From: Ailurus styani
Taxonomy: Eukaryota > Chordata > Mammalia > Carnivora > Ailuridae
Direction: 5' to 3'
Length of the DNA: 64,000 bases
Assembly: GCA_002007465.1 (NCBI GenBank)
Contig: LNAC01000164.1
Location: 2,487,406 to 2,551,405 of the forward strand
The first letter of the stretch is position 1. Every line of letters starts with the position of its first letter. Of the stretch, positions 1-11,598 are shown piece by piece. The notes beneath the pieces were generated by a model that was given only the letters and a program-made list of their open reading frames with translations, was not told the DNA's origin and searched no databases. The translations under genes and the position numbers were made by a program.

Positions 1-286
1 GGCCAATTTTATTTTTTGAAAAGAACCTCAAGCATAGAATGATAGGGGGAAAATTTTTAGTTATAACTGTGAAAACTTCACAAAATTCCAATCTCAGTGT
101 CCATTAATAAAGTCTTAGTGGAACACAGCAATGCTCATTTGTTGACACACTGTCTATGTCTATGGCTGCTCTCATACTCCAAGTGCAGAATTGAGTAGTT
201 AGCAGAGACTATATGGTGCACAAGCCTAAAATATTGTCTGGCCTTTACAGCAAGTTTGCCAACCCCTGGTCCAGAACAGCAGTGTA
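1..286. other. Unique sequence, no feature seen
   Basis: AT-rich sequence with no recognisable repeat or coding signal. It ends at the target site of the first Can-SINE. The 475-779 stretch after that SINE is similar and also holds nothing recognisable. Confidence 0.5.
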
Positions 287-474
287 TTTTTTTTTTTTAA
301 GATTTTATTTATTTGACAGAGAGACATAGTGAGAGGGAACACAAGTAGGGGGAGTGGGAGAGGGAAAAGCAGGCTTCCCGCAGAGCAGGGAGCCTGACGT
401 GGGGCTCGATCCCAGGACCCCGGGATCACGACCCGAGCCGAAGGCAGACGCTTAACTGAGCCACCCAGGCGCCC
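287..474 (-). mobile_element. SINEC: Can-SINE, antisense
   Basis: T-rich tail with the antisense aataaa-type tail at the left and the tRNA-derived head (ending ccacccaggcgccc) at the right. The 16-bp target duplication ccagaacagcagtgta is intact at 271-286 and 475-490, so this is a complete, fairly young insertion. Confidence 0.95.
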
Positions 475-779
475 CCAGAACAGCAGTGTATTAACAAAAC
501 TTTCCACATTGGTGGAAATGTTCTCTGAGCTGTCCAAGATGGTAGTCACTAAATACCGAGATAGAAAATCAAATTTAGTTTTTGTCATTTGAAATAGTCT
601 CACGTATGGTACAGCATAGCTCTAGAAAATGAGACTTCAGTTTAAGCCTTGGACTTTAGGTCAAGTATTCTCTAATATTCTTATACTCTATATAATTTTT
701 TAGAACTCTTAAGTTTTTCCACCTGTAAAGAAAACCTCAGTTTTTAAAAAAAATGTTCTTTCTTTCGTTTAAAGTAAAC

Positions 780-1071
780 TTTACAAACAACATGGGGTTT
801 GAACTCAGGACCCTGAGATGAAGAGTCGCATGCTTTTTTTTTTTTTAAAGATTTTATTTATTTATTTGATACAAAGAGAGATCAGATCACAAGTAGGCAG
901 AGAGGCAGGCAGAGAGAGGAGGAAGCGGGCTTGGTCCTAGGACCCTGAAATCATGACCTGAGCTGAAGGCAGAGGCTTTAACTCACTAAGCCACCCAGGC
1001 GCCCAGAGTTGCATACTCTTAAAAAAAAAAAAGTCGCATGTTCTATGGACTGAGCCAGCCAAGAGCCCCAA
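780..1071 (-). mobile_element. Short tRNA-type Can-SINE relic, split
   Basis: Older short SINE form in antisense: 'catggggtttgaactcagg' then 'agagtcgcatg', resuming after the nested SINE as 'gtcgcatgttctatggactgagccagcc'-like sequence to about 1071. It has the tRNA-like head but lacks the long pyrimidine-rich arm of the common Can-SINE. The young SINE at 836-1004 interrupts it. Confidence 0.75.
836..1004 (-). mobile_element. SINEC: Can-SINE, antisense, nested
   Basis: Complete antisense copy inserted in the older short SINE. The target duplication reads agagtcgcatgct (822-834) and, with two changes, agagttgcatact (from 1005). Confidence 0.92.
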
Positions 1072-1463
1072 GAACACTTCTCTTTTTATTTTTCCTTTAC
1101 TCTCACACTACTACCACAGTCTCACCATTTCTGACACCAGATGTGTGTGGGTTTCCCCCCACACCAAGCAAATCTGTGTCACCAGCTGGGTGTCCCACAG
1201 TTTCCCCCAATTCTGACACTCTATATGCCTGGAGAATCATCAGACCCCACAGGTTAAGGGCACAGTCCAAAAAGACTGCCCCCCTCATTCAGATGCCAAT
1301 CACAAGTTCAGGTTGTTACCAGTGCTTTTGACCAGTCTCTGATATAAAATCAGAGGTTCCCACAAACCGCCCCCTTGGGTTTTATTTTTTTGCTAGAGTA
1401 GAATCAGAACGCAGGAAAACGGTTTCCTTACTGTTTACCAGTTTATTTTAAAAGGATATGAGA

Positions 1464-1667
1464 GGGCGCCTGGGTGGCTCAGTGGGTTAAAGCCTCTGCT
1501 TTCGGCTCAGGTCATGATCTCAGGGTCCTGGGATCGAGGCCCGCATCGGGCTCTCTGCTCGGCAGGGAGCCTGCTTCCCCCCCTCTCTCTCTGCCTGCCT
1601 CTCTGCCTCCTTGTGATCTCTCTCCCTCTGTGAAATAAATAAATAAAATCTTTAAAAAAAAAAAAAA
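1464..1667 (+). mobile_element. SINEC: Can-SINE, sense
   Basis: Sense copy from gggcgcctgggtggctcag to an A-tail of about 17. Carries the 'gggttaaagcctctgc' head variant. Target duplication aaaggatatgaga at 1451-1463 and 1668-1680 is perfect, implying a recent insertion. Confidence 0.97.
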
Positions 1668-1680
1668 AAAGGATATGAGA

Positions 1681-4600
1681 AAGGCTATAGATAAATATCC
1701 AGATGGGAGATGCACAGGGCAAGGCTATGTGGAAAGGGGCAACGAGCTTCCATGTCTTCTTTGAGTACACTATTCTCCCAGCCCCTCCAACTGTTCACCA
1801 ACCTGGAAGTTCCCTAAACCCCAAACTATTGGGATTTTTATGGAGGTTTCATCATATGGGAATGATCAATTGTTAATTCCATTTCCAGCCCCTTTCCCCT
1901 TTCTGAAGAATGCAGGTGGAGCTGAAAGTTCCAAGCTTCTCATCACTACTTGGCCTTTCTGGTGACCAGCCTCATTAGAACATTTATATCAGAGACATTC
2001 CAATCACCCAGGAAATTCCTGGATTTAGGAGCTCAGTGTCAGGAATCAGAGTCAAAGACCAAATAGTAGAACAAAAGATGCTCCTAGTGTTCTTATCACT
2101 TAGGGAATTTTAAGAATTTTGGGAGCTCTGTGTCAAGAATAAGAGCAGAGGCCAATATATATATATATTTCTATTATTTCACACTACCCATCTGAGCTGA
2201 AGCAACCTACACGACAAAAGGGACTATATACATTACCTATCCTGGTGTTACATAGGGCTGTCAGAAGACATCTGAGGTCCTGATGGAGGTGGATTTCTCA
2301 CTCAGGTAAAGGCATCTAGGATTCAAAGAGGAAAGGAATGACAAGCTATCCCGAAGATAGGGTCCTCTCCTCAAAGAAAACAAAAAACTGTTTGCACCCA
2401 GACTAGGACCAACTCCACAGGAGGAGTTACTCCACTCTCAGAGGTGCAAAACGCTGCCCAAGAGTACATAGCCACAACACCAAAACAGTGCTTGCAGCCA
2501 GACCTCAATAAAGGCAGTGTTTGCTCTTCCAACAGTGTAACACCATCCAAGGCATCACACTAGCCTGGATAGCTGACAACTGTTGGGTGACTCCTGAAAC
2601 AGCTTTCTTTGTTTCAGATACCCAGACACCCCAACCAGAAGATATGGATACAGGTATCCTTATGAATTAAGTGTTGATGGCAAACCACAAGCCTGGAAGC
2701 ACTGATGGCAGACTTTGCTGCCAAGTCCTTTAAACAAATAGGAAACAGGAACCCCTTTCCCATGCCTTCAGTCATTCTGTCCAACATTCAGGGAATTCCT
2801 GCTATGTGCCAGGCACTCTGATTGGGCTCTAGCAGCGAACATGCAAGATACACCGTCCTTTCTATCCTGGACTTTACAATCTCCTTATATATTCCGCAGA
2901 TGGAATGGTGCAGATAATGCCAGAGATCCTACACGCCTTCAGACCATAACCACTGAAATCCCACTTAGCCTTTCACTGCCCAGAGGCCGAATTTGTTGGG
3001 GGGCAAATATTGGTCATCTTGGCTCTTAGTTGCTTCCTGATGGATAGCAACTAGCAAACAGGCCTGCCACACAGGAAGCCATCACTGTTGGAATGAATAG
3101 GGACATTTACCTGACAATGCCATACAGACTATTCACCAGCCACTAATTTTCTCTCTTCAGGAGGGCCAAGGATGCCCTACTTTCAAGTCATCCTAAAAAA
3201 GAAAAAGATTTCACTGTTCAACCTCCTAGACTAAAACAGCAGCTCCTGAAGCTGCTTTTCTGTAGAAATGGAAACAATACTGTCTGCCATTTATGATTTA
3301 CCTTATTTTCAATATCTTCCAGAATTACTTTATTTCCCATTGTCTTTTTCTTGCCTATAATTACCATTAAAACTAACCACTCCCCCAAACCCTCTAGATA
3401 TCACGACTCCTAAGACCCCATATGTAAAAGGCTATTCACAATGAACATCTGAGGTAGTCACACAAAACACTCAACATTTAGCTAACTGAACCCTTTTTAG
3501 GGAAAGTCAATTGAAAGAACAAAGCCAGCTTTTACAAATAACTTCCCTGCCTCCTAACACCCTCACCAGTTCCTCCTGTGGAATCTAGGATGTCACTTTT
3601 CACAGAAGCAGCGACTAAGTCAGCCCTGTTGGATAAACTCCAGCATCACCCTGAGTGATAAGTGCTTCCCTAGAACTGAGAAGCATCTCTTCTCAGAAAA
3701 TTAGCAATCCAAAACAAAATCACTACAAAAAGGGACCCAGTATTTACTGCTCCAAAGGGGCCAAAAACTCTGTACACTCCTGAAAATCAGTAAGAAACCA
3801 ACAAAAATACAGTGTCGGCCTAAAGAAGAAATTAGTATGGTTGTAGCTAGGCCTACTGCCTAGACCCCTCAGTCTGTTGGTATTTTTCTATTTTATTAAA
3901 GAGCCAGAGAAGAATGCCCATAATTTCAAAGCAAATTCACACCAACATTTCCCTAATCAGGCATTCCTATAGGTAACTGCATCTATGAAATCCCCGACAA
4001 AGGGATCAGCATGACTAGCTCTGTGTGCTGCAGGAGTAGGGGCCAAGCACTTTGATTTTAGTGAAAAATTGCAAAAATCCCATTGACTTTTTTCCCTGTA
4101 CAGACCCCCTTTGGAGCATTTGGTAGGCACTCAGACAATAAAAATGTGATTTTCTCCCTCTACTTCTACATTCCTCATGGCTTGATTACCTTTGTTCTGT
4201 TTCCAAGGTATGACTCAAGTAACTTCATACTAGCCAAACCTGTTGAACAAGAACCACTCAGAAAGATTTGGATTTTTAGGTTTCTCCCTGAAAAGTCATG
4301 CCCTTACAGATTTAACCTTAATGAACAAGCAATTATGCTGGCATCCTGGTATAGTCAATAACAGAGTTGGCATGAACCAGGCCCAGAATGCCAACCAGCT
4401 ATCGGCTGCTGTTCTCCCAGCAGTGTAACACTTGCCTAGGTACATGTCAACCTAGGCAGCTGCCTACAGCTGGGGCCGAGGACAGTCAAATGAAGTTGCA
4501 CTCACCTGCGGCTGCCTCTGTCCAAAGCCCACGGCTGTCCCTTCTGCAATCAAAGCACTCCAGGTTAGAGTCAGCCAACAGGAGCGAACACTTATGTGAA

Positions 4601-4737
4601 GTTCAAGACCTCTGCCGGCAAAACCCCATAGCTTATTTCTGAGTCACAGAAATAGACAATAAAACAAAAAACTTTTCCTTGGTAGCTTTATTTTCTCACA
4701 TCATTTGTTACCCATGTGCCACAACAACTCAACAGGG
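1681..4737. other. Unique sequence with one L2 relic
   Basis: Three kilobases nearly free of recognisable repeats. I see an (AT)n run at 2156-2169 and an L2 relic at 2758-2850, but no long reading frame or RNA gene. The low repeat load would suit an intron or untranslated region of a gene using the promoter at 5.6-6.1 kb in the leftward direction; that is inference only. Confidence 0.45.
2758..2850 (-). repeat. L2 fragment
   Basis: Contains 'ctgctatgtgccaggcactc' followed by the 'agcagcgaacatgcaagata' type sequence that marks the antisense L2 3' end. Confidence 0.65.
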
Positions 4738-4847
4738 GCATTTTTTTCAACATTTTAAAGTAATTCTCTCCCAACATGTGGCTCACACTTACAACCCCGA
4801 GATCAAGAGTTGTATGCTCTAGCGACTGAACCAGCCGGGGCCCCTCA
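4738..4847 (-). mobile_element. Short tRNA-type Can-SINE
   Basis: T-rich left end, 'acattttaaagtaattctct', then 'cacaaccccgagatcaagag'-like antisense tRNA body ending 'actgaaccagccggggcccc'. Diverged. The flank caacaggggca / caacagtagca may be its target duplication. Confidence 0.75.
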
Positions 4848-4894
4848 ACAGTAGCACATTAATGGTTTAGTCAACAAATAGAAGGAAGCTTGGC

Positions 4895-5085
4895 TCTATC
4901 ATTTAACAGCTAACAATGAACAAGTAACTTAACCTCTCCATACTTCCCAGTCTCATTTGTAAAATGGGAATGTTATCAGTGTACTCTGTACACAAGTTGG
5001 TTGTTAGACCTAAAAAGAATACAAATTAACCCCAAGTATATCTGGTATAGAGTATGTGGTTAATAAACACTTGCTATTATCAAGA
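4895..5085 (+). repeat. MIR
   Basis: Sense MIR features: 'tttgtaaaatgggaatgtta' in the middle and 'taataaacacttgctattat' at the 3' end. Confidence 0.75.
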
Positions 5086-5089
5086 GCTA

Positions 5090-5559
5090 CATTCCAGGCA
5101 AGGAGATGATGAATAGGAGGAATAGAAGTGGAAAAGTTACCCTGGGAGAGCAATGGGCAGTGAAAATGGGAAAGGACAGTTACAACTAGATTGTAACTAG
5201 GACTACGGGACCTTTAGAGGAACAATAAAAGAAGTACTTTAGAAAAACCGGATGTGATAATGGTTATGAAAGGAACTGGAAACAAGCTGCCATTCCTGCC
5301 AACGACCCCAACTATCAGTTGAAAGGAGTAACCAAAATGTTTGCAAGAATGTTAATAAACATTCCTACCCATTCACCATTGTAATTTACCTTATTTATGT
5401 AAGATGAGGGTATCTAAGACAATACCTTTTTCCAGCCATGCTCTAATTTCACTCTTAACCAACTCCAAACAATTGAGAGAAAAAGTAAAATAGAGGGGCC
5501 TCATTGTTCAGGTCTAAGAACGAATCTTAAAACAGCCTGCCCCTTTCAGGGGCTTGGGT
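5090..5559. other. Unique sequence, no feature seen
   Basis: No repeat, reading frame or RNA gene recognised. It lies immediately left of the GC-rich promoter segment. Confidence 0.4.
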
Positions 5560-5880
5560 TGAACGACCTAACCGAGCTCCACCAGGACACGTGCTCATCA
5601 CAAATCTTCCTCAGCCCCGGCCCTGGCGCCCGGCCCCCTGGAAGCAAGGCTCTCAGACCAGATCTAGGTGACTCTCCGGGGACAAGAGGGATGGTATAAA
5701 ACAGGGGGCGACTCTAGGGCTACATTCTCCCAGCGACTCTTCAAGATGCCCTCCAAACCCCGGGTCATGAGGAACGAACCCCAATTTCATCCCGAGCCTC
5801 AGAAGAAGCCTCCCCACCGCTGCCTCCCGCCCGGAACTAGTAAACCTCCAGGGCTTCTCCCTGCTTGGCCCTTAACTCAC

Positions 5881-6000
5881 CCGCACGTGTCTGGGAGCTC
5901 AGCCGGGGTACTCCCGCCAGAGCAGAGGCCGCAGGGGAAAGGACAGCCCGCAGCCGAGGGGAGCCCCGCCCCGGGGCGGATACTGAGCGGGCCCTCAGTG
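5881..6000 (-). other. Candidate first exon, leftward transcript
   Basis: Read on the minus strand, GC-rich sequence from the GC boxes leads to a near-ideal 5' splice site (…cgg, then GTGAGTtaag) at 5880. The start of the exon cannot be located. No downstream acceptor or coding exon was recognised in the 5.5 kb to its left, so support is the donor and promoter context only. Confidence 0.35.
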
Positions 6001-6064
6001 GGCGGGGCCCGGAAACCCCGCCCAGGAAGGTCCGGGTTAGAAAAATGCGGGAGCGGTGGCAGAG
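6001..6064 (+). other. Candidate first exon, rightward transcript
   Basis: Plus-strand sequence after the GC boxes ends 'gcggtggcagag' followed by GTGAGC, a good 5' splice site. There is no convincing start codon or frame. The transcript start is guessed from the position of the GC boxes. Confidence 0.35.
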
Positions 6065-6070
6065 GTGAGC

Positions 6071-7681
6071 ATACTCTTTGGAGAAACTAGCACCTCACAA
6101 TAGAAAGGGCAGGAATCTGCACGAAGGCTACCTTTACTTGACTCCCATCCCGTTACTTACGGATGGGAGGGGGCGTTGGGTTTGGACGTGCTGAAGACTA
6201 AACTTGGTGTGTCCGAAAGGGGGCCGTGCTTCCTGCCTGCTCACACCGAGCGCCCGCCGGACGCCTGTTCCTATCGCGCCTGTGGTGCCTTTGGGTTCCT
6301 GCTGACGCAGCCCATGCTTTTTCCACCTCCCGCTCAGATCTATCAGGCTTTCTCCAGTAGCCTTGTCGCTCGGCTGATGGCTCGTCCACCCACACAGGTC
6401 ACCTCAGTTTTCGGGTTTTCTCCAGAAGATTTTCTGGTAGATGATGCCTGGCACTCCTACAGCCTTAACCCTGTGGGGCAGCATCCCTGGTGCCCTGCAG
6501 TGCTTTCCTTAGCTGAGTTGCAGTCGCTAAAGAATACTGGCTTTCTCTGCCAGAGTTGCCTTGCACCATGGCAGTCTGCCAAAGAGGCCACATCTGGAGT
6601 TGAGACAGATTGCCCACCAGGTTATCAGTATTTCTTTTGAACACTAAAACTTCCTTCTCCCATTGGCTGGAGTCAGTACGATTCTGTCCTGCTGAACAGT
6701 TGGTAAAGCTGGAGTCCCTCTCTTTCCTAGCCCCCGCAAAAGCCTATCTGGTCTGCTCATCTATGGCACCTGGCGCCTTGGCCAGGCAAGCCTGTGGGAA
6801 TCAGCCACTGCCCTTGGCATCTGTCAACATGTTTTATTATCTTCCCTCAGCTGTCATAATGAAAGAAAATGTGCTTCCTGTGCACCCCAATCCTCACAGA
6901 CCTCTGCTGAGAAAGGCCAGAGTGCAAAATTGATTCCAGCTGCAGGCAGATACTAGGCTCTAAGGCCGGAGAGAGACAGGAGAAGTGGTAAGCATAAAGC
7001 CTCCAGTTTTGATGGAGTTGGACACAGGCTCTGGTTGGAAAAAGGCTTACATAAATACGGTAATTAAAAAAGTCACATGAGCACTGCTGAGCTGGTAGGC
7101 AGGAGCTCTGCTTTGCAGTTAAATAGGAATGTGGCTGAAGACTGCCGCAATAATCAATGCCTGCATCCGGCTGTCACAGTGTGTTCATAAAGGAGGGTTA
7201 TGAGAGCTATAAAACCCTGCAGATTGGGTGGGTAATTGTCCTGTGGAGCTCTGCTAAAGGAGAAATTGCATTGACATCTCATATATTTTTGCTTTCTTTT
7301 CTTCTAAACACACAAAATGCAGAAGGAGAGCTACCCTGAGGATTCATGAAAAGGAAAAATGAGGTTTGTGTGCATATGTGCATGTGTGCTTTCAGAGAAG
7401 AGACAGAAAGTAGAGTGAGGCTAAAGAAATACAGGGCCTTTGGGGAGAGACGGCCCAATGACCTGGTGACTACTGGATTCCTAGATTAGTCAGGTAGGTG
7501 GCAGGATTTGTGTGGAAGGCCAGCTATTATGAGTAAGGGTGAAAGGTGGGCCATGTTGTCATGTCATTGACAATGTAGTCACCTTTTTTAGGTATAGGGC
7601 ATTCAGTGTCCTAAGGAGGAAAACCTAGGTTATGATTTCTGTATTTCCTAGTTAAAAAATTCTTCATAGTCAACCTTCTTA
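6071..7681. other. Unique sequence downstream of promoter
   Basis: No recognisable interspersed repeat over 1.6 kb. A 154-codon open frame at 6176-6640 (+) has no recognisable domain and a start codon just inside GC-rich DNA; I regard it as chance. The 7080-7330 part looks like conserved non-coding DNA (listed separately). Confidence 0.45.
7080..7330. promoter_or_regulatory. Possible conserved non-coding element
   Basis: Repeat-free, balanced-composition block with several homeodomain- or SOX-like words (ttaaatagg, ataatcaatg, gtaattgtcc) and a TATA-like ctataaaa. Conservation cannot be measured from one sequence, so this is a guess from texture. Confidence 0.2.
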
Positions 7682-7694
7682 GCCTCTAACCTTT

Positions 7695-7905
7695 TATTTT
7701 TTTTAACATTTTATTTATTTTGAGAGAGAGAGAGAGAGAAAGAGAGAGTGCACAGGTGAGGCAAGGAGAGGCAGAGGCAGAAGGAGAGGGAGAAGCAGAC
7801 CCCCTGCTGAGCAGGGAGCCTGATCTGGGACTCCATCACAGAACCCTGAGATCATGACCTGAGACAAAGGCAGATACTTAACCAAATGAGCCACCCAGGT
7901 GCCCT
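7695..7905 (-). mobile_element. SINEC: Can-SINE, antisense
   Basis: Antisense copy with a long (GA)n stretch after the tail and a head ending gccacccaggtgccc. Target duplication gcctctaaccttt at 7682-7694 and 7906-7918. Confidence 0.93.
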
Positions 7906-8334
7906 GCCTCTAACCTTTAAAATTCTAAATTCATTTTGGTGAGTTGGTTGATGTGGTCTTTTACCTGTAATAGCAACTACTTTGCTACTGTGTTTCTTAT
8001 TCTTTTTTTCCTTCCATATTTTTATTTAATGTTTCTTATTCTTGCAAAGACAAAATGTTAGGAATAATAGCAAAAAAGAAAAGGGAAAATTTCTAGGAAA
8101 AAAAAATGCAGCCAGATGAAAGGCAAAGGACTAAGGTAGGTCCATTAGCTCTGAGTTTCACTTCATAATCCAATCTAGCCCTAAGGTACACTAGGTCCCC
8201 AAACTGCTTGCATGCCTTTCCCTTTCTCTTGCATCTATATTGTCCTTGCTTCCCTTCTTGAAGCCTTTTGCCCTTGAGATTGATTCCTCTCCTCCCTGGA
8301 CAGGAACCACCAGTAAAGAAATGTTCAATCGTAT

Positions 8335-8475
8335 ATTCAGTCAGTCAACCAGGATTTACTGAGCATCTACCATTTGCCAGACCCTGTTCAGGCACTGCAG
8401 ATAAAGTCAGAGCAGTAGAGATCTCTGCTTACCTAAAGCTGACAGTCTAGTGGGGGAAAAGAGACAAATAGTGTA
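8335..8475 (-). repeat. L2 fragment
   Basis: Antisense L2 3' region: 'tttactgagcatctaccatt', 'ccagaccctgttcaggcac' and 'ctgacagtctagtggggg'. Confidence 0.7.
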
Positions 8476-8516
8476 AGTATCCTTAGGCAGATGTCAGAGG
8501 ACAGTTAACCTAGCTG

Positions 8517-8544
8517 GGGGAGTCAGGGAGTCAGGGAGTCAGGG
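8517..8544. repeat. Short tandem repeat, period 9
   Basis: Three consecutive units of gggagtcag. Confidence 0.8.
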
Positions 8545-8699
8545 ATGGCAGCATTTCCCCTGGATGATCCTAAGAGCTTAGAGTTGAAGAGGGATTCCTC
8601 CTTCATCCCTGTACTCTACTCCTCCTGCTGCTTCTGTGTAATTGCTGTCCAGATTAGAGTGGGGCCCTGTAGTTGTCCTTGTTATTTCTCAAAAGCATA

Positions 8700-9385
8700 G
8701 TTGGATTGGCAAGGATATACAGAAATTGGAATCCTCATATGCTTCTGTAGGGAATGTAAAATGGTGCAGCTGCTTTGAAAAACAGTCTGGCAGTCCTTCA
8801 AATGATTAAACATAGAGTTACTTTATGATTCAGCAATTCCACTCCTAGGTATATACCCCAGAAAATGAAAATATATGTCCATACAAAAACTTGTACACAG
8901 ATATTCATAGCAGCATTATTCATAACAGATAAAAGGTTGGAATAACCCAAATGTCCATTAACTGACAAACAGATAAATAAAATGTGGGATATCCATACAG
9001 TGGAATATTATTTGGTCACAAAAAGGAAGAATTAATTCATAAAAAGTACTAATTCATGCTATAACATGAATGAACCTTGAAAATGTTACATTAAATTAAA
9101 GAAGCCAGACCATATATTATTTAATTCCATCCACACAAAAGTCCAAAATAGGAAAATCTATACAGACAGAAAATTGGTTAAGGCCTGCTTAGGTCTGAAG
9201 GGGAGGGAGTGGAAAAGTCAAGGTTCTAGGTTTCTTTTTGAAGTGATGATGAAATATTCTAAAATTGTGATCGTTGTGCACATCTTTGAATATAATAGAA
9301 ACCACAGAATTGTATACTTTAAATTGGCGAATTGTATGGTATGTGACTTTTATACCAAAAAAGCTTATTAAAACAACAATGAAAA
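8700..9385 (+). mobile_element. L1: Old LINE-1 3' fragment
   Basis: Sense L1 end: degenerate C-terminal ORF2 region ('gcagcattattcataacaga', 'caaatgtccattaactgaca', 'atggaatattatttgg'-like words) followed by 3' UTR, ending near 'aattgtatggtatgtgac' and an A-rich end. Many stops; no coding capacity. Middle-aged L1M-like copy. Confidence 0.85.
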
Positions 9386-9629
9386 ACATACTAGGGGACC
9401 TGAAAGATACGCAGCTCTGAAGTTCTGATTAAAATTGTGGTCTGCATGGTCATTGCCAATTTTAAGTTTTAGAAAGGACTTTTTATTCTGCGTCCTATAG
9501 CCTCTCAGAGCTCCTTCCTGAGTATACAGAGAAGTTAATGCATTTGACTGGGCAGCATGAACAGATGCAAAGGAGTAGACTGTGCATTCCCATCCTTGCA
9601 CTCCCTAGCTTCCCTCCCTCATAATGATT

Positions 9630-9715
9630 TGGTTCAACATTTATGGTATACCTACTATGTACAAGACTTATGGACCTGAAAGAGACAGAGTCTCTTTATT
9701 CCTTCCAGTGGCAGA
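9630..9715 (-). repeat. L2 fragment
   Basis: Diverged 'tggtatacctactatgtaca' segment of the antisense L2 3' end. Confidence 0.5.
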
Positions 9716-10300
9716 AGTTAAATCATTAATACAATGTTGTTCACATAAACAACTAAAGCTCTTTAGGAGACAGGCAGTGTGACAGAAAGAATTGTTGCAA
9801 GGCATCTTGGGACTCTGGACTTCTTCAGAGAAACATCATAAATGACATCAGCTAGAGCAAGACCAGCTCCCAGTCCTTCTTGATGTTGAGCAAGTTCCAA
9901 GAGTTGGCTCCCTCCTCACATGCTTCCAATCACCTCTTCATTTGGTTTCTAGACTCAATTAGTCTATTTCCATACCCTTCATTTTCTCACCAACTCCACC
10001 CCCACAATGTCCAAATTGGCCCTCCAATGCTGAAACCATTTGCCAGAAATTCATTAAGCTGAACACATGGGAAATTACAGAGGAGATTTCACTTGTCACT
10101 TAGGCTCAAATATAGAAAGTAATTTTAAAAGGACAGTGGCAAGAGGCTATTTTTATCTTGCTTGTTTGTGCTGAGTTTTCTTATCTTGCTGTCTCTCAGT
10201 CTCTTCCTAGCTACCTCTCTTCTCCTTCTTTAAATTAAATGTTGGCCTTTTAAATCTTTTTCTCAGATTCTCTTACCTTGTTTTATGGAGTTTTCTCTTA
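9716..10300. other. Unique sequence, no feature seen
   Basis: No repeat family, RNA gene or convincing reading frame recognised. Confidence 0.4.
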
Positions 10301-10304
10301 CTGT

Positions 10305-10486
10305 CCTCACCATTCATTCAGACAACACATACTGAGTATGTACCACGTGGCAGGCCCTGTGGTTGGCACTAGGAGAGCTGGAGGGATGAAGAAGACCAAA
10401 GAAGACAAACATGGTCCTTACTATTATGAAGATTACAGTCTGATGAGGCAGGTGGACTCAGGAGGAGTGAGTTCAGATTTGGTCAC
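10305..10486 (-). repeat. L2 fragment
   Basis: 'cattcattcagacaacacat', 'gtaccacgtggcaggccctg' and 'gattacagtctgatgaggca' follow the antisense L2 3' consensus. The Can-SINE at 10501 lies just beyond it. Confidence 0.7.
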
Positions 10487-10500
10487 AGAAAAGATTTGAG

Positions 10501-10702
10501 GGCGCCTGGGTGGCTCAGTGGGTTAAAGCCTCTGCTTTCGGCTCAGGTCATGATCTCAGGGTCCTGGGATCGAGGCCCGCATCGGGCTCTCTGCTCAGCG
10601 GGGAGCCTGCTTCCTCCTCTCTCTCTGCCTGCCTCTGCCTCCTCATGATCTCTCTCCCTCTGTGAAATAAATAAATAAAATCTTAAAAAAAAAAAAAAAG
10701 AA
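10501..10702 (+). mobile_element. SINEC: Can-SINE, sense
   Basis: Complete sense copy with the 'gggttaaagcctctgc' head. Target duplication agaaaagatttgag at 10487-10500 and 10703-10716 is perfect. Confidence 0.97.
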
Positions 10703-10894
10703 AGAAAAGATTTGAGGGACTTATTTGTACTTGTCTGATGTTAACTGTACCCTCCAGTAAATGCGCATGTGAAAATCGCCAGAATCCCAGCATGTTTGTG
10801 GGGTTAGGGAATAAACCTAATATATCACAAGAAATGGAAAGAAACCAAAGATCCAGGTTTCTGTGTGATATAGTCAAGCCCCCTGGGTGGAGAG

Positions 10895-11090
10895 AACATG
10901 GATTTGGGAGCCAGGTGTTGGTAAGATTCTAACTCCGCCACCTTACATATCAGCTATTTGACTTTAAGTGACTTCTGGACATCAGTACCTTCACCTATAA
11001 AATGGGAATTATAATCTCTACATTTTAGGTTGTTGTGAAGATGGAATGACATGTCTTATATAAGGGACCAGGCAGGTGCTCAACCTATGT
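10895..11090 (+). repeat. MIR
   Basis: Sense MIR with 'ctataaaatgggaattataa', 'ggttgttgtgaagatggaat' and 'ccaggcaggtgctcaa'. Confidence 0.8.
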
Positions 11091-11125
11091 TACTCCTCTC
11101 TCATGACCTCCCTATTCCCACTTTG

Positions 11126-11350
11126 GTTTTTTTTGTTGTTGTTGGTTGGTTGGTTTTTTAAAGATTTTATTTATTTGACAGAGAGAGAGAGAGATCACAA
11201 GTAGGCAGAGCAGCAAGCAGAGGGAGAGGGGGAAGCAGGCTCCCTGCTGAGCAGAGAGCCCGATTCGATTAGGGGCTCGATCCCAGGACCCTGAGATTAT
11301 GACCTGAGCTGAAGGCAGAGGCTTAATCCTCTGAGCCACCCAGGCGCCCC
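11126..11350 (-). mobile_element. SINEC: Can-SINE, antisense
   Basis: Antisense copy whose T-tail contains (GTT)n and (GGTT)n interruptions. Target duplication cctattcccactttg at 11111-11125 and 11351-11365. Confidence 0.95.
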
Positions 11351-11391
11351 CCTATTCCCACTTTGAATCACACAATTGAAAAAAAAAATGA

Positions 11392-11598
11392 GGGCGCCTG
11401 GGTAGCTCAGTGGGTTAAAGCCGCTGCCTTTGGCTCAGGTCATGATTCCAGGGTCCTGGGATCGAGGCCCACATCGGGCTCTCTGCTCAGCAGGGAGCCT
11501 GCTTCCTCCTCTCTCCTCTCTCTCTGCCTGCCTCTCTGCCTACTTGTAATCTCTCTCTCTGTGTCAAATGAATAAATAAAATCTTAAAAAAAAAAAAG
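11392..11598 (+). mobile_element. SINEC: Can-SINE, sense
   Basis: Sense copy inserted 41 bp beyond the previous antisense copy. Flanked by gaaaaaaaaaatgag (left) and gaaaaaaaatgag (right). The two SINEs form an inverted pair with 41 bp between. Confidence 0.95.

Larger units (their letters stand above)
5560..6070. promoter_or_regulatory. CpG-island-like promoter, possibly bidirectional
   Basis: GC-rich, CpG-containing segment, abrupt against AT-rich flanks. It has clustered GC boxes (gccccgccccggggcgg at 5965-5981 and gggcggggcc near 6001) and no TATA box. Two perfect CACGTG E-boxes lie at 5588-5593 and 5884-5889. A splice-donor consensus faces left at 5880 (exon side gcgg, intron GTGAGT when read in reverse). 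Another faces right after 6064 (cagag then GTGAGC). Together these suit the shared start region of two head-to-head transcripts. No protein-coding frame is recognisable, so both first exons would be non-coding or nearly so. Transcription itself is inferred. Confidence 0.55.

Noticed and set aside
5668..6090. 140-codon open frame through the CpG segment
   Set aside because: Proline/glycine-rich translation typical of GC-rich promoter DNA; not homologous to anything I recognise.
6176..6640. 154-codon open frame next to the first promoter
   Set aside because: No domain, no flanking splice signals of good quality, and GC-rich DNA gives long chance frames.
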